The notes: generated by a model from the letters alone, not told the origin. DNA of 64,000 nt from CALBPI01 sp038533155 (GCA_038533155.1 JBCAZH010000001.1:113262-177261); one strand, 5' to 3'; positions 7,966 to 16,795 are shown, counted from the first letter of the stretch. Numbers and translations: made by a program.

Positions 7966-10059
7966 CTAGAACCGATATTCAATCGAGGCGCGAATCGCAC
8001 GTGGTTCGAGCGGGTGCAGATGGACATCCTCGACACCCGCTTCTGGTTCGCCAGGCAAGCGCGACGCGTAGAAGTAGGAGATGTCAGCATCGCTTGAATC
8101 GGTGATGTTGAACGCTTCGATACGGGCCTCGAAGCGGTCCCAGCGATATCCCGCGGCAAGGTTAATGAGTAGCGAAGATTCGCTACGCACACTACCGTCT
8201 TCGATCAACGGCGCGTCGCCAAGGTAGCGACCGCGCAGACTCACGAAACCATTGTCGATCAAAGCCCACGTTGCACCCACCGACATCGACTCAGCAATCG
8301 CACCGGGAATTTCGACGCCGGCACCGGCGTCGGATTCGAACTCGGCATTCGTGTAGCTGTAGGCTGCATTGACAACAAATTCCGGTAGCGGTTGCCAGAA
8401 GGTGTTTAGCTCAACGCCCTGCCGGCGACTGGCGCCGACCGGCTCGGTGGTTCCCGCATCGCCGACGAACAGCAGCTCCGAGTCCAACTCGAGGTCAAAT
8501 GCGGCCATCGTAATGTTGAACTGCTCTCCCAGTTCCCAACGCAGCCCGAGCTCTACGCCTTCCGAGCGGACAAACGGATCGACCGTATCGACGGCTTCAC
8601 CCGATCGCGGGTCAAACGCGATGGTTGCGCCGCGTACATCATTGGTGTGGAAACCTCGTCCCCAGTTCGCATATAGCTCGGTGCCATCCGCGATGCGCCA
8701 TGCCGCATTCAACATCGGACTGACCAGCGCGTCGCTACCATCGCCGCTGTTGTCGTTTCGTTGTGCCTCGACGTCCCAGCGCATGTGATCGAACCGCAAG
8801 CCCGGCGACAACCGAACCCGTTCGCCGAACTGGAGTTCAGTCTCGACCCACGCGCTGAGCGACGCCTGATTCACGGAGTCCGACCGCACGAGATTGATTC
8901 TCTGACGACTCTGCGTGCCGTATAGCGCGACTTCGTCGATGTCGTCGATTCTAAGTTCGGTTCCCCAGCGCAACGGGACGCCTAGAGTTTCCGACGCATC
9001 GCCGGTCGCGATCAGCCCATAACGATTTCTCTGATCGAGCTGTTCGAATTCGTCACCTTGGTCAGAATTCTCAAGGTTGTACGTGAAATTGGAGAACAGC
9101 TGAAATTCGTAACGGGTCGCGTAGGCTGTGATGCTGGTCGCTTCGAATTCCAGCTCAGCCGTGAGCTCGTACCGATCCGTTGAGCCGCCAAGATCGGGAT
9201 CAATAAAACCCAACCGAGATACCGAGCCATCGTTGATCGAACGCTGCGGGATTTGATCGGTGCTAATCCATTCCGCGTTATACGTCGACAGCGAGATGCT
9301 GGCGTTCGTTTCGCCGATATGTCCCGCGTAGGAAAAATACGACTTGTTCGATCGTCCGTCCTCATCTAGGTCCCAAGGTCCAGAGTAGCGTGTGATGTCG
9401 ACGGCTGCAGTGAGCCTGTCATGGCCAAAGTTCAGTGTGCCGGCCGCCAATCCCCGCTGGTGCCCGAAGTTACCAACCCCGAGTTTGATCAGGTTGGTCT
9501 CCAACGAATCCACGTAGTCGAAATCAACACTGCCCGCGGAGGAAAAGTCGCCGGACTCTGCGTGGTATGGGCCTTTGGCGTAGGTTGTCGTTTCGACAAG
9601 TTCCGGAATCATGAAATTCAGATCCAGATAGCCCTGCCCGTGCCCATGGGTACGCAAGTTCACCGGCACGCCGTTGACTCGCGCCGAAAAGTCGGTCCCA
9701 TGGTCTAGGTTGAACCCGCGCAGGAAATACTGATTCGCCTTGCCCGTGCCAGAGTGTTGGGTTGCGACCAACCCCGGCACCGCCTCCGCCAGTTCCCCAA
9801 TTCTCAAGAGGGGTGGTAAGCGGATGTCATCGAATCCGACTCTGCCTTCGGATGCGCTGAGCGTGTTACCGATCAGCTGCTCGGAGCGTGCGACAACGAT
9901 GATCTCATCAATCGTCGCGTCTTCATGCGCGAATGCGTCGATCGGCGCGCCGATCGCAAGCAGGGCGAAGAGCATGCCGGTGCATAGAAATCCGTTTCTG
10001 AGTATCAAGTTGGCTGCCGGTCCGAATTGGGAAGAATGAGGCTTCGAAGTGTTACACAT
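7966..10059 (-). CDS. TonB-dependent outer membrane receptor
   Basis: A 697-residue outer-membrane receptor. The N-terminus is a long signal peptide with its hydrophobic core near residues 24-38, ending about ...DAFA before HEDATID. A TonB-box-like DEIIVVARS follows, then a plug domain with the QYFLRGFNLDHGTDFSARV segment and HGHGQGYLDLNFMIPE, and a beta-barrel ending in the expected aromatic ASIEYRF. Family members carry siderophores, metals or other bulky ligands; the ligand here cannot be read. The ATG at 10059 was chosen because it starts the signal peptide; the open frame extends to 10146. Start choice is moderately sure. Confidence 0.85.
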   Translation of the reverse strand: MCNTSKPHSSQFGPAANLILRNGFLCTGMLFALLAIGAPIDAFAHEDATIDEIIVVARSEQLIGNTLSASEGRVGFDDIRLPPLLRIGELAEAVPGLVATQHSGTGKANQYFLRGFNLDHGTDFSARVNGVPVNLRTHGHGQGYLDLNFMIPELVETTTYAKGPYHAESGDFSSAGSVDFDYVDSLETNLIKLGVGNFGHQRGLAAGTLNFGHDRLTAAVDITRYSGPWDLDEDGRSNKSYFSYAGHIGETNASISLSTYNAEWISTDQIPQRSINDGSVSRLGFIDPDLGGSTDRYELTAELEFEATSITAYATRYEFQLFSNFTYNLENSDQGDEFEQLDQRNRYGLIATGDASETLGVPLRWGTELRIDDIDEVALYGTQSRQRINLVRSDSVNQASLSAWVETELQFGERVRLSPGLRFDHMRWDVEAQRNDNSGDGSDALVSPMLNAAWRIADGTELYANWGRGFHTNDVRGATIAFDPRSGEAVDTVDPFVRSEGVELGLRWELGEQFNITMAAFDLELDSELLFVGDAGTTEPVGASRRQGVELNTFWQPLPEFVVNAAYSYTNAEFESDAGAGVEIPGAIAESMSVGATWALIDNGFVSLRGRYLGDAPLIEDGSVRSESSLLINLAAGYRWDRFEARIEAFNITDSSDADISYFYASRLPGEPEAGVEDVHLHPLEPRAIRASIEYRF

Positions 10060-10383
10060 GCCGCGTGTTCCATTGTGACAAAGAGATTTCAGTGACCGTT
10101 CAATTGGGTTCGCGACAGACGACCCACAAGTACGCTTGTGCCGCATGCACTAACGTCATGCTGATACGTCATATACGTCTCACAGCCATGCCCGGGCGCA
10201 TGGTGGTCGTAAAATTTTTTGCTATCGGCACGGCGACAGTGATGTGCGACCAACCCGCGGGCCGCGAGCGCCCGCTAATTGTCGCATCAAGGCGACATAA
10301 TCCTGCCACTAAATTCAGTCAGAATTCAGCTACCCGAGGTATCCTATCGGCAAAATTTGGACCCTTGCTAAGGAGCAATACCA
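10060..10383. other. Divergent intergenic region with ACGTC direct repeats
   Basis: This 324-base gap separates the TonB receptor (minus) from the OmpA-like lipoprotein (plus) and must hold both promoters. I see three ACGTC repeats at 10153-10157, 10166-10170 and 10175-10179, about 95-120 bp upstream of the receptor start, which could be a regulator site. An AAGGAG Shine-Dalgarno lies just before 10384. No confident -35/-10 pair, Fur box or riboswitch was found. Confidence 0.3.
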
Positions 10384-11061
10384 ATGATTTCAGGAAAAAC
10401 CGTTCGTACGATGTCGCTGGTTGCGATGGCGACCGTCGTGCTAGGCGCTTGTACGACGCTGGACCCGTACACGCGGGAAGAAAAGACGTCTAACGCCACG
10501 CGCAACGCCGCGATCGGCGCGGCCGTGGGTGCTGTGATCGGATTGATCTCCGGCGACGACGCTGTTGAACGGCGTCAGCGTGCGCTGATTGGCGCCGGCG
10601 TGGGCGCGCTTGCCGGTGGCGCGGTCGGCGTTTACATGGACAACCAAGAAGCGGCGCTGCGTGCAGAACTCGAGTCGACGGGTGTCAGCGTCACCCGAAT
10701 CGGCGACAACATTACGCTGAACATGCCGGGCAATGTGACCTTCGCGACCAACAGCGCGGACCTCAACCCTGCGTTTTTTGATGTACTTGGCTCTGTGACG
10801 ACAGTGCTGAACAAATATGAAAAAACCGTGATCGAAGTTGCCGGTCATACCGACAGCGACGGTTCGGTTGAGTACAACCAAGACCTGTCCGAGCGACGTG
10901 CGGACTCAGTCGCACGTTACCTGACCAGTCGCGGCATCATGAATCAGCGCATCATTACGACCGGTCAGGGCGAGCTTCGCCCCGTAGCCGACAACAACTC
11001 CGCTGCCGGAAAACAGGCGAACCGCCGCGTCGAGCTGACACTCGTTCCGCTGACCAGCTAA
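10384..11061 (+). CDS. OmpA family lipoprotein (YfiB/YiaD-like)
   Basis: A 225-residue lipoprotein. The signal peptide ends in the lipobox VLGAC. A glycine-rich stretch (about 40-85, AAIGAAVGAVIG and ALIGAGVGALAGG) resembles the Gly-zipper found in YiaD/YMGG-type proteins. The C-terminal OmpA/MotB domain (about 110-220) has the peptidoglycan-binding features VAGHTDSDGS and LSERRADSVARYL and ends NRRVELTL. It probably links the outer membrane to peptidoglycan. The ATG at 10384 has AAGGAG 8 nt upstream. It is followed by a strong terminator, so it is probably a single-gene transcript. Confidence 0.88.
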   Translation: MISGKTVRTMSLVAMATVVLGACTTLDPYTREEKTSNATRNAAIGAAVGAVIGLISGDDAVERRQRALIGAGVGALAGGAVGVYMDNQEAALRAELESTGVSVTRIGDNITLNMPGNVTFATNSADLNPAFFDVLGSVTTVLNKYEKTVIEVAGHTDSDGSVEYNQDLSERRADSVARYLTSRGIMNQRIITTGQGELRPVADNNSAAGKQANRRVELTLVPLTS

Positions 11062-11124
11062 GGCATCGTCTCAGTTCGATTCGCTAGGGTCCGCCGACGA
11101 TAGATCGGCCTGACCCGTCGCGAC

Positions 11125-11159
11125 CGAAAGCAGGCCCGATTCGGGCCTGCTTTCGTTTT
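11125..11159 (+). terminator. Rho-independent terminator
   Basis: A 15-bp perfect stem (CGAAAGCAGGCCCGA and its complement) separated by a single base is followed by TTTT. It lies 64 bp after the stop of the OmpA-like lipoprotein gene and 20 bp before the next start. Confidence 0.85.
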
Positions 11160-11179
11160 GGGTGAGCTAAGATAGCGCG

Positions 11180-11602
11180 ATGAATTCACGACAGATCCGT
11201 TCGCTGCTCGGTTTGATCGTTCTGGCAATCGCTGGGGTCGTCGGCGCTTTGCAGCGCGGTGGGACGGGCGATGCGGCGGGCCATCCTACCCCCGTCTTTG
11301 CGCCAGAACTCGATGAGGCTTGGGTAGAGACCTTTGCGACCGTCTATCGAGTGCTTCCCGACGATACGAAGGGTTCGCAACATCAGCGGTTTCTCGTCTA
11401 CAGCCCGGACGGTCATTCGCTATTGATCGCCCACAATATTGATCTCGCGCCGCGTGTTCCGATCGCCGAGGGCTCGGAGGTGTTTATCCGCGGCCAGTTC
11501 GAATGGAACGACAAGGGCGGGGTGATCCATTGGACGCATCACGATCCGCGTGGGCGCCATAGCGGTGGGTACATCAGCTACCAAGGGCGCGAGTACCGCT
11601 GA
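11180..11602 (+). CDS. DUF3465 domain-containing protein
   Basis: A 140-residue protein with an N-terminal hydrophobic segment (about 6-23) that looks like a signal anchor or uncleaved signal peptide. A C-terminal DUF3465 region follows, an OB-fold-like domain of unknown function seen in small secreted proteins. Visible family features are QHQRFLVYSPDGHSLLIAHNIDLAPR, shown here as shorter pieces (QHQRF, LIAHNIDLAPR), and FEWNDKGGVIHWTHHDPRGRH with its conserved WTHHDP. Start ATG at 11180. It precedes folD by 52 bp on the same strand. Confidence 0.75.
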   Translation: MNSRQIRSLLGLIVLAIAGVVGALQRGGTGDAAGHPTPVFAPELDEAWVETFATVYRVLPDDTKGSQHQRFLVYSPDGHSLLIAHNIDLAPRVPIAEGSEVFIRGQFEWNDKGGVIHWTHHDPRGRHSGGYISYQGREYR

Positions 11603-11654
11603 CGCCGATAACTCGCGTATCCTTGGCGCCCTCATCAAGACAGGCAGCGGTTCC

Positions 11655-12533
11655 GTGGCAGAAATTATTGATGGTAAAGCGCAGGCTGAAGCACTTCGGC
11701 ATCAGGTGCGCGTCGCGACGGCCACGTTAGTCGATCAGACTGGCATTCGACCAGGGCTGGCGGTCGTGATCCTCGGCGATGATCCGGCGAGCCAAGTGTA
11801 TGTGCGCAACAAAGGCAAACAGGCAGAGGCCGCTGGGTTTCGCTCGTTCACCCATCGTCTTCCCGATGACACGCCCGCCGCGACGCTCGACCGCTTGATC
11901 GACGAGCTCAACGCCGATTCTGAGGTGCACGGCATCCTCGTGCAACTGCCACTGCCCGCGCAAATCGATGAACAGGCGGTGATCAACCGCATCGCGCCGC
12001 ACAAGGACGTCGATGGGTTTCATATCGAGAACGTCGGACGACTGGCGCTTGGGCTCGACGGGTTCGTGCCGTGTACGCCGCTCGGTTGCCTCAAAATGAT
12101 CCGCGAGACTGGCCGTGAGCTCGCCGGTCTGCACGCCGTGGTAGTCGGACGCTCGAATATTGTCGGCAAACCGATGGCAGCTTTACTGCTTGCGCAGAGC
12201 TGCACGGTGACCATCGCGCATTCGCGGACACAAGACCTCCCGGGCCTATGCCAAACTGCCGATATCCTGATCGCAGCGGTCGGCCGCCCCGGTTTGATTC
12301 AAGGCGATTGGGTGAAGCCAGGCGCCATCGTGATCGATGTCGGTATTAACCGCATCACAGATGAAGACGGTCGGTCGCGATTGACTGGCGACGTCGATTT
12401 CGTCGCGGCGAAGGCGCGGGCGGGTCACATCACGCCGGTACCTGGCGGGGTCGGCCCCATGACGATCGCGTGCTTGCTCGCCAATACTTTGCAAGCGGCG
12501 GAAAACGCCGCAAAAAAAAGCGCCGGCGAGTAA
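11655..12533 (+). CDS. folD: Bifunctional methylenetetrahydrofolate dehydrogenase/methenyltetrahydrofolate cyclohydrolase
   Basis: Cytosolic FolD (292 residues) that interconverts 5,10-methylene-, methenyl- and 10-formyl-THF with NADP. The substrate motif YVRNKGKQ holds the catalytic Lys (about 53). GILVQLPLP, HKDVDGFH, the nucleotide-binding VVVGRSNIVGKPMA and the closing TPVPGGVGPMT are all present. The GTG start at 11655 matches the family N-terminus (AEIIDGKA); the upstream open frame does not. The final codons double as part of a terminator stem for the convergent rpoH gene. Confidence 0.96.
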   Translation: MAEIIDGKAQAEALRHQVRVATATLVDQTGIRPGLAVVILGDDPASQVYVRNKGKQAEAAGFRSFTHRLPDDTPAATLDRLIDELNADSEVHGILVQLPLPAQIDEQAVINRIAPHKDVDGFHIENVGRLALGLDGFVPCTPLGCLKMIRETGRELAGLHAVVVGRSNIVGKPMAALLLAQSCTVTIAHSRTQDLPGLCQTADILIAAVGRPGLIQGDWVKPGAIVIDVGINRITDEDGRSRLTGDVDFVAAKARAGHITPVPGGVGPMTIACLLANTLQAAENAAKKSAGE

Positions 12534-12547
12534 ACCTCACCGGCGCT
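12512..12547 (-). terminator. Rho-independent terminator of rpoH (inside folD 3' end)
   Basis: Read on the minus strand, the arm at 12547-12536 pairs with 12530-12519 (12-bp stem with one mismatch), followed by eight Ts (A-run 12512-12519). It lies 24 bp after the rpoH stop. The distal arm and T-tract are the last codons of folD, so the two convergent genes share this DNA. Confidence 0.85.
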
Positions 12548-12570
12548 GTGTCGCGGTTGCTCGAACAAGT

Positions 12571-13437
12571 CTAGACGCCAACGGCAGCCTTTAGCTTTTT
12601 CAGCGCAGCGTTTTCGATTTGTCGAATGCGCTCAGCCGAGACTTCGTATCGCGCTGCCAGCTCATGCAATGTGGCTTTGTGCTCAGAGAGCCAGCGTTTT
12701 TGCAAGATGTCGCGGCTGCGATCGTCCAGACCTTTCAGCGCGTAGCTGAGACGCGCGCTGGCGTCGTTTTGCCAATCCGCGCTTTCAACAAGCATCGCCG
12801 GGTCTGCATTGTCGCTCTCGAGATAGGCTGCAGGTGCGAACGTGCGCTCGTCATCATCAGCCGCGGTCAGGTCAAACGCCGCATCTCGTGCCGACAAACG
12901 TTTTTCCATCTCCATGACTTCTTGCGCGCTCACGCCGAGGTCGCGAGCGACGGCTTCTGTTTCTTCATGCGAGAGCCAACTCAAATTCTTCTTCGCTTTG
13001 CGAAGATTGAAGAACAGTTTGCGTTGCGCCTTGGTGGTCGCGACTTTGACGACACGCCAATTGCGCAGAACGAACTCATGAATTTCCGCGCGAATCCAAT
13101 GCACGGCAAACGACACGAGTCGCACGCCCACATCGGGATCGAAACGCTTCACGGCCTTCATGAGGCCAACGTTGCCTTCTTGCACGAGATCGCCGACCGG
13201 CAGCCCGTAGCCGCTGTAGCCTTTCGCGATGTGCACGACAAAGCGCAGGTGTGCCATGACGAGCTCACGCGCGGCATCGAGGTTTTCGTTGTCGATGAAA
13301 TCGCGCGCAAGCGCCTGTTCTTCTTCCTTGCTCAGTACCGGAATACTGCTGACGGCCTGGATGTACGCATCCAGACTGCCTACCGGACCGGCGAGCATCA
13401 GGTTCTTGTTGTCAGATGCAATAGCAGTGGTTGTCAT
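12571..13437 (-). CDS. rpoH: RNA polymerase sigma factor RpoH (sigma-32)
   Basis: Heat-shock sigma factor (288 residues) directing RNA polymerase to chaperone and protease promoters. Region 2 shows LVQEGNVGLMKAVKRFDPDVG and the -10 recognition stretch SFAVHWIRAEIHEFVLRNWR. It is followed directly by the RpoH box QRKLFFNLRKAKKN, which separates RpoH from RpoD and RpoS. Region 4 ends with EVSAERIRQIENAALKKLK. The ATG at 13437 is chosen from the family N-terminus; an open frame extends 42 nt upstream. The gene has a CIRCE operator and promoter about 78 bp upstream, and a terminator overlapping folD. It is transcribed away from ftsX but on the same strand, 151 bp after the ftsX stop. Confidence 0.95.
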   Translation of the reverse strand: MTTTAIASDNKNLMLAGPVGSLDAYIQAVSSIPVLSKEEEQALARDFIDNENLDAARELVMAHLRFVVHIAKGYSGYGLPVGDLVQEGNVGLMKAVKRFDPDVGVRLVSFAVHWIRAEIHEFVLRNWRVVKVATTKAQRKLFFNLRKAKKNLSWLSHEETEAVARDLGVSAQEVMEMEKRLSARDAAFDLTAADDDERTFAPAAYLESDNADPAMLVESADWQNDASARLSYALKGLDDRSRDILQKRWLSEHKATLHELAARYEVSAERIRQIENAALKKLKAAVGV

Positions 13438-13508
13438 TTCCAGTGAAATCCTTGTTTCAAAACGGTTGGTACTGCCCATAAGACCGGGGCAGCGTCGCTT
13501 TCCTTACG

Positions 13509-13541
13509 GCTATTTTAGCACTCGTCGGATTAGAGTGCTAA
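13509..13541 (-). promoter_or_regulatory. Predicted sigma-70 promoter of rpoH overlapping CIRCE
   Basis: On the minus strand a -35-like TTAGCA (inside the first CIRCE arm) is followed after 18 bp by TAAAAT, which overlaps the second arm and differs from TATAAT at one base. The overlap with both operator arms supports a repression role. Prediction from sequence only. Confidence 0.5.
13515..13541. promoter_or_regulatory. CIRCE operator (HrcA site) upstream of rpoH
   Basis: Exact match to the CIRCE consensus: TTAGCACTC, a 9-base spacer (GTCGGATTA) and GAGTGCTAA. CIRCE is bound by the HrcA repressor, which senses GroEL availability. It lies 78 bp upstream of the rpoH ATG and overlaps a predicted sigma-70 promoter, so HrcA binding should block rpoH transcription. 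Confidence 0.92.
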
Positions 13542-13587
13542 GTATCGGATGAGTTCGGGAAATTCTTAAATCTAGATGCGCAGGATC

Positions 13588-14502
13588 TTAAATGGGATCG
13601 ACCGACCGCATATGTCTCGCCGTTGCGATCCAGCTACCCAGTAGGCCGAGAATGACCCCGACGCCGATGATAATCGCCGCCTCTTGAGCCGTGGGGCCGC
13701 TGACGGACAGCCCACCTGCTCCGTACAGGCTGCCGAATTGGCGCATCGGACCGCTGAGCGCGGCTAGGATCGCAAACAAGAGCCCCAGAGCTACCAGCCC
13801 GCCACCGAGGCCATACCAGAGTCCGGTGTACAGAAACGGCCGCCGGATAAAGCCGTGCGATGCGCCGATCAGCTGCATGATCTCGATTTCGTCGCGGCGG
13901 TTTTGAATATCGAGTCGAATCGTGTTGCCGATAACCACCAGCAGTCCGATGCCGAGCAATGCACCGATGACCCACACCACGCGTCGGATCAACGCCAGTA
14001 AAGCCTGCAAGGTTGCGACCCATTCGGTGTCGCGTTGGACCTGGTCGACGTTCGGCAAACTGGCAACCTCCTGCCGCAACAACGCGGTCGCTTCTGCGCC
14101 GAGGCCTGAGATCGGGGTGATCACCAACGTGTGCGGCAGCGGGTTGGTATCTAGGCTCTCCAATGCTTCACCGAACCCCGATTGTTCGGCGAAACTCGCA
14201 AGACCCGCGTCGGCGTCGATCAGCGTGACACGTTCGATATCCGCCCGTGCGCTCAATAATTGCTGAATCGATTGCGCACTCTCAAGCGTTGCACCGGGCT
14301 CTAGATACGCCGATAGGTCGACCGCGACATCCCAGCCACCAGTGAGCTCTAGGCCGTTGCGCACCAGCAAGTGAAATGCTGCCGGCAAACAAATGGTGAT
14401 CGCGATGACCAGAATCGTCATCACGCTGGCGAGCGGTGAGCCAACCAGCTTGCCGAGCGAACTCACCAATACCTGCAAATGGCGCGTGAAGTAGCCGCCC
14501 AT
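13588..14502 (-). CDS. ftsX: Cell division protein FtsX
   Basis: Membrane subunit of the FtsEX complex, which couples the divisome to activation of septal peptidoglycan amidases. The 304-residue protein has TM1 near 24-46, a large periplasmic domain (about 50-165) and three further TM helices (about 170-193, 218-245 and 268-290), as expected. The conserved cytosolic segment RRDEIEIMQLIGASHGFIRRPF, seen here as EIEIMQLIGASHGFIRRPF, is the FtsX signature. The ATG overlaps the ftsE stop (TGATG), indicating translational coupling. Confidence 0.93.
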   Translation of the reverse strand: MGGYFTRHLQVLVSSLGKLVGSPLASVMTILVIAITICLPAAFHLLVRNGLELTGGWDVAVDLSAYLEPGATLESAQSIQQLLSARADIERVTLIDADAGLASFAEQSGFGEALESLDTNPLPHTLVITPISGLGAEATALLRQEVASLPNVDQVQRDTEWVATLQALLALIRRVVWVIGALLGIGLLVVIGNTIRLDIQNRRDEIEIMQLIGASHGFIRRPFLYTGLWYGLGGGLVALGLLFAILAALSGPMRQFGSLYGAGGLSVSGPTAQEAAIIIGVGVILGLLGSWIATARHMRSVDPI

Positions 14503-15191
14503 CAGAACAGCTCCGCTGTTGTCGTAAGGCTCGCGCTGTCGCGCTCAATGCGCCCAGCCGACAATTCGATGCGCCGATGTCCCATGGTTTCGATCAGCGC
14601 ATGGTCATGCGAGGCGATGACCATGGTGGTGCCAACATCGCAGAACCGTTCGAACAGTCGCATGATGTTGGAGGACAGCTCGGGGTCCAGGTTGCCGGTC
14701 GGCTCATCGGCGATCACGATGCTCGGCCGCGCCACGATCGCGCGTGCGATACCGACGCGTTGCTGCTCGCCGGACGACAGCGTCGCTGGCAATTGCCTTT
14801 CTTTGTTGAGCAAGTCCACTTGATCGAGTGCGGCGCGCACGCGCTTGCCGATCTCGCGGTGACTCGCACCGCCGATAATCAACGGCAGTGCCACGTTGTC
14901 GTACACCGGCCGGTCGAATAACAGCTTGTGATCTTGGAACACCATGCCAACGTCACGACGGTACGCTGGGAGTTGTCGCCGCGTGATTCCGCGCGTGCTT
15001 CTCTTGTCGATTAGCACGTTGCCCCGGGTCGGACGCTCGATCAGCCCAATCAGTCTGAGAAACGTGCTCTTTCCGGCACCGGAATGACCGGTAACGAAAG
15101 TTAGAGCCCCCGCGTCGATCGTGACGGTCACGTTCGCGAGTGCTTCGTGGCCGCCCGGGTAGCGTTTCGTGACGTTGTCGAATCGAATCAC
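14502..15191 (-). CDS. ftsE: Cell division ATP-binding protein FtsE
   Basis: ABC-type ATPase partner of FtsX at the division site, 229 residues. Walker A is GHSGAGKST, the signature is LSSGEQQRV, Walker B is IVIADEPTGNLD, and the switch His lies in VIASHDH. The N-terminus IRFDNVTKRYPGG is typical of FtsE. The GTG start at 15191 overlaps the ftsY stop by 4 nt (GTGA). It lies between ftsY and ftsX in the classic order. Confidence 0.95.
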   Translation of the reverse strand: MIRFDNVTKRYPGGHEALANVTVTIDAGALTFVTGHSGAGKSTFLRLIGLIERPTRGNVLIDKRSTRGITRRQLPAYRRDVGMVFQDHKLLFDRPVYDNVALPLIIGGASHREIGKRVRAALDQVDLLNKERQLPATLSSGEQQRVGIARAIVARPSIVIADEPTGNLDPELSSNIMRLFERFCDVGTTMVIASHDHALIETMGHRRIELSAGRIERDSASLTTTAELF

Positions 15192-16126
15192 TCAGCGTCA
15201 CCCAACAAGGCATCGGCAAAGCCATCTGCCGTAAACGGCTGCAGATCATCCAGCTGCTCGCCGATGCCAATGTAGCGGACCGCGAGCCCGAGCTCGGCCG
15301 CGATGGGCAGCAAGATCCCGCCTTTCGCGCTGCCATCGAGTTTGGTGACGCTGATGCTGGTCAGTGTCAGCGCCTCGTGGAACTGCCGCGCTTGTTGCAG
15401 CGCGTTTTGTCCCTGACTGCCATCGATGACAAGCATGACCTCGTGCGGTGCGGCCGGATCGTGTTTGGCGATGACACGACGGACTTTCGCCAACTCGTCC
15501 ATCAAGCCGGCTTGAGTCTGTAACCGACCCGCGGTGTCCGCGATCAACACGTCCACATCGCGAGCACTGGCAGCAGCCATAGCGTCGAACACGACCGCCG
15601 CAGGGTCAGCGCCGCTTGCCTGCGCAATCACCGGTACGCCGTTGCGTTCGCCCCAGGTTTGCAGTTGTTCGACGGCGGCAGCCCGGAACGTGTCTGCCGC
15701 GGCGAGCATGACGCGCTTGCCGTCCGCTTGCAGCTTGCGGGCGATCTTGCCGGCGGTTGTGGTCTTCCCCGCACCGTTCACCCCAACCATCAAAATCACA
15801 AAGGGTTTGGCAGTTGAGACATCGAGCGGTTGTTCGGCCGGCTTGAGTACGTCCGAAATGGTCTTGTGCAGTCCCTGTCGGAGTGCCTCGATATCCTGTT
15901 TTTCGCGCCGCGCGAGGGATTTGTTGAGCGTTTGCATGACCTGTTCGGTAGTTTCCACGCCGACGTCAGCCATCAACAATCGCGTCTCGATTTCTTCGAG
16001 AACTGAATCGTCGATTTTGCCGCCCGGCATCAATTCTGTGATGTCGCGCGTGAGCCACGAATCGCCACGATTCAGCCGTGCGCGAAGCCGCTTGATAAAG
16101 CCCGGTTTTTTGCTCTCGTTCGACAT
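15188..16126 (-). CDS. ftsY: Signal recognition particle receptor FtsY
   Basis: SRP receptor GTPase (312 residues) that docks ribosome-SRP complexes at the membrane translocon. G1 is GVNGAGKTTT, the FtsY/Ffh insertion holds DTFRAAAVEQL, G3 is DTAGR, and G4 is TKLDGSAKGG. The long acidic A domain of E. coli FtsY is missing; only a short N-terminus with a basic amphipathic helix (GFIKRLRARLNRG) precedes the N domain, a common compact form. First gene of the ftsY-ftsE-ftsX unit, divergent from rsmD. Confidence 0.95.
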   Translation of the reverse strand: MSNESKKPGFIKRLRARLNRGDSWLTRDITELMPGGKIDDSVLEEIETRLLMADVGVETTEQVMQTLNKSLARREKQDIEALRQGLHKTISDVLKPAEQPLDVSTAKPFVILMVGVNGAGKTTTAGKIARKLQADGKRVMLAAADTFRAAAVEQLQTWGERNGVPVIAQASGADPAAVVFDAMAAASARDVDVLIADTAGRLQTQAGLMDELAKVRRVIAKHDPAAPHEVMLVIDGSQGQNALQQARQFHEALTLTSISVTKLDGSAKGGILLPIAAELGLAVRYIGIGEQLDDLQPFTADGFADALLGDAE

Positions 16127-16210
16127 GCAGGACGCCTGTCACCCCAACTCCGCCATGCTAACAGCGCGCCCGATTTTTTCGAAGCGCCGGAGAGTCGGTA
16201 ACATGCGTGC

Positions 16211-16795
16211 ATGGCGCGCAACAGACCCAGCGGAAAAGTTCGGATCATCGGTGGTCAGTGGCGACGTCGATGGTTGCCTGTGGCGGATGTCGACGGGCTT
16301 CGGCCGACGACCGACCGGGTGCGGGAGACGCTATTTAACTGGTTGGGTGCAAAGTGTCACGGCGCTCGCGTGCTCGATCTGTTTGCCGGTTCGGGTGCGC
16401 TGGGATTCGAAGCTATGTCGCGCGGGGCGCGGTCATTGACCCTGATCGATCAGGACCGGCAGGTGACGCGTACTCTGGCGGAGGTTGTGAGCTTGTTGGA
16501 AGCTCAGCGCGTCGAGGTGATCACGGCGGACGCCAGGCGGTGGTTGCAGGCGCAACCCGCCAAGCCGTTCGATATTGTGTTCATCGATCCGCCGTTTCGG
16601 GATGCTGACGCGGCACACTTGTGTACACTCTTGTTGGAGTTCGGTTGGCTGACACCAGCAGCCGTGCTCTATGTGGAGCAGCCGGCGGATCGACCATCTG
16701 AACTGCCGCAACCACTGACAGTCATCAAAGAAAAAACCGCGGGGCAAGTGCGCTATGGCTTGCACACCGTGTTGAGGGAGACACCGAATGAGTAA
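16211..16795 (+). CDS. rsmD: 16S rRNA (guanine(966)-N(2))-methyltransferase
   Basis: SAM-dependent RsmD (194 residues), which methylates G966 of 16S rRNA. The N-terminus has RIIGGQWRRR and LRPTTDRVRETLFNWL, typical of the family. The SAM-binding loop is VLDLFAGSGALGFEA and the catalytic motif is FIDPPF near residue 127. The last 8 bases overlap the coaD start, suggesting one transcript. Divergent from ftsY with an 84-bp gap. Confidence 0.94.
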   Translation: MARNRPSGKVRIIGGQWRRRWLPVADVDGLRPTTDRVRETLFNWLGAKCHGARVLDLFAGSGALGFEAMSRGARSLTLIDQDRQVTRTLAEVVSLLEAQRVEVITADARRWLQAQPAKPFDIVFIDPPFRDADAAHLCTLLLEFGWLTPAAVLYVEQPADRPSELPQPLTVIKEKTAGQVRYGLHTVLRETPNE

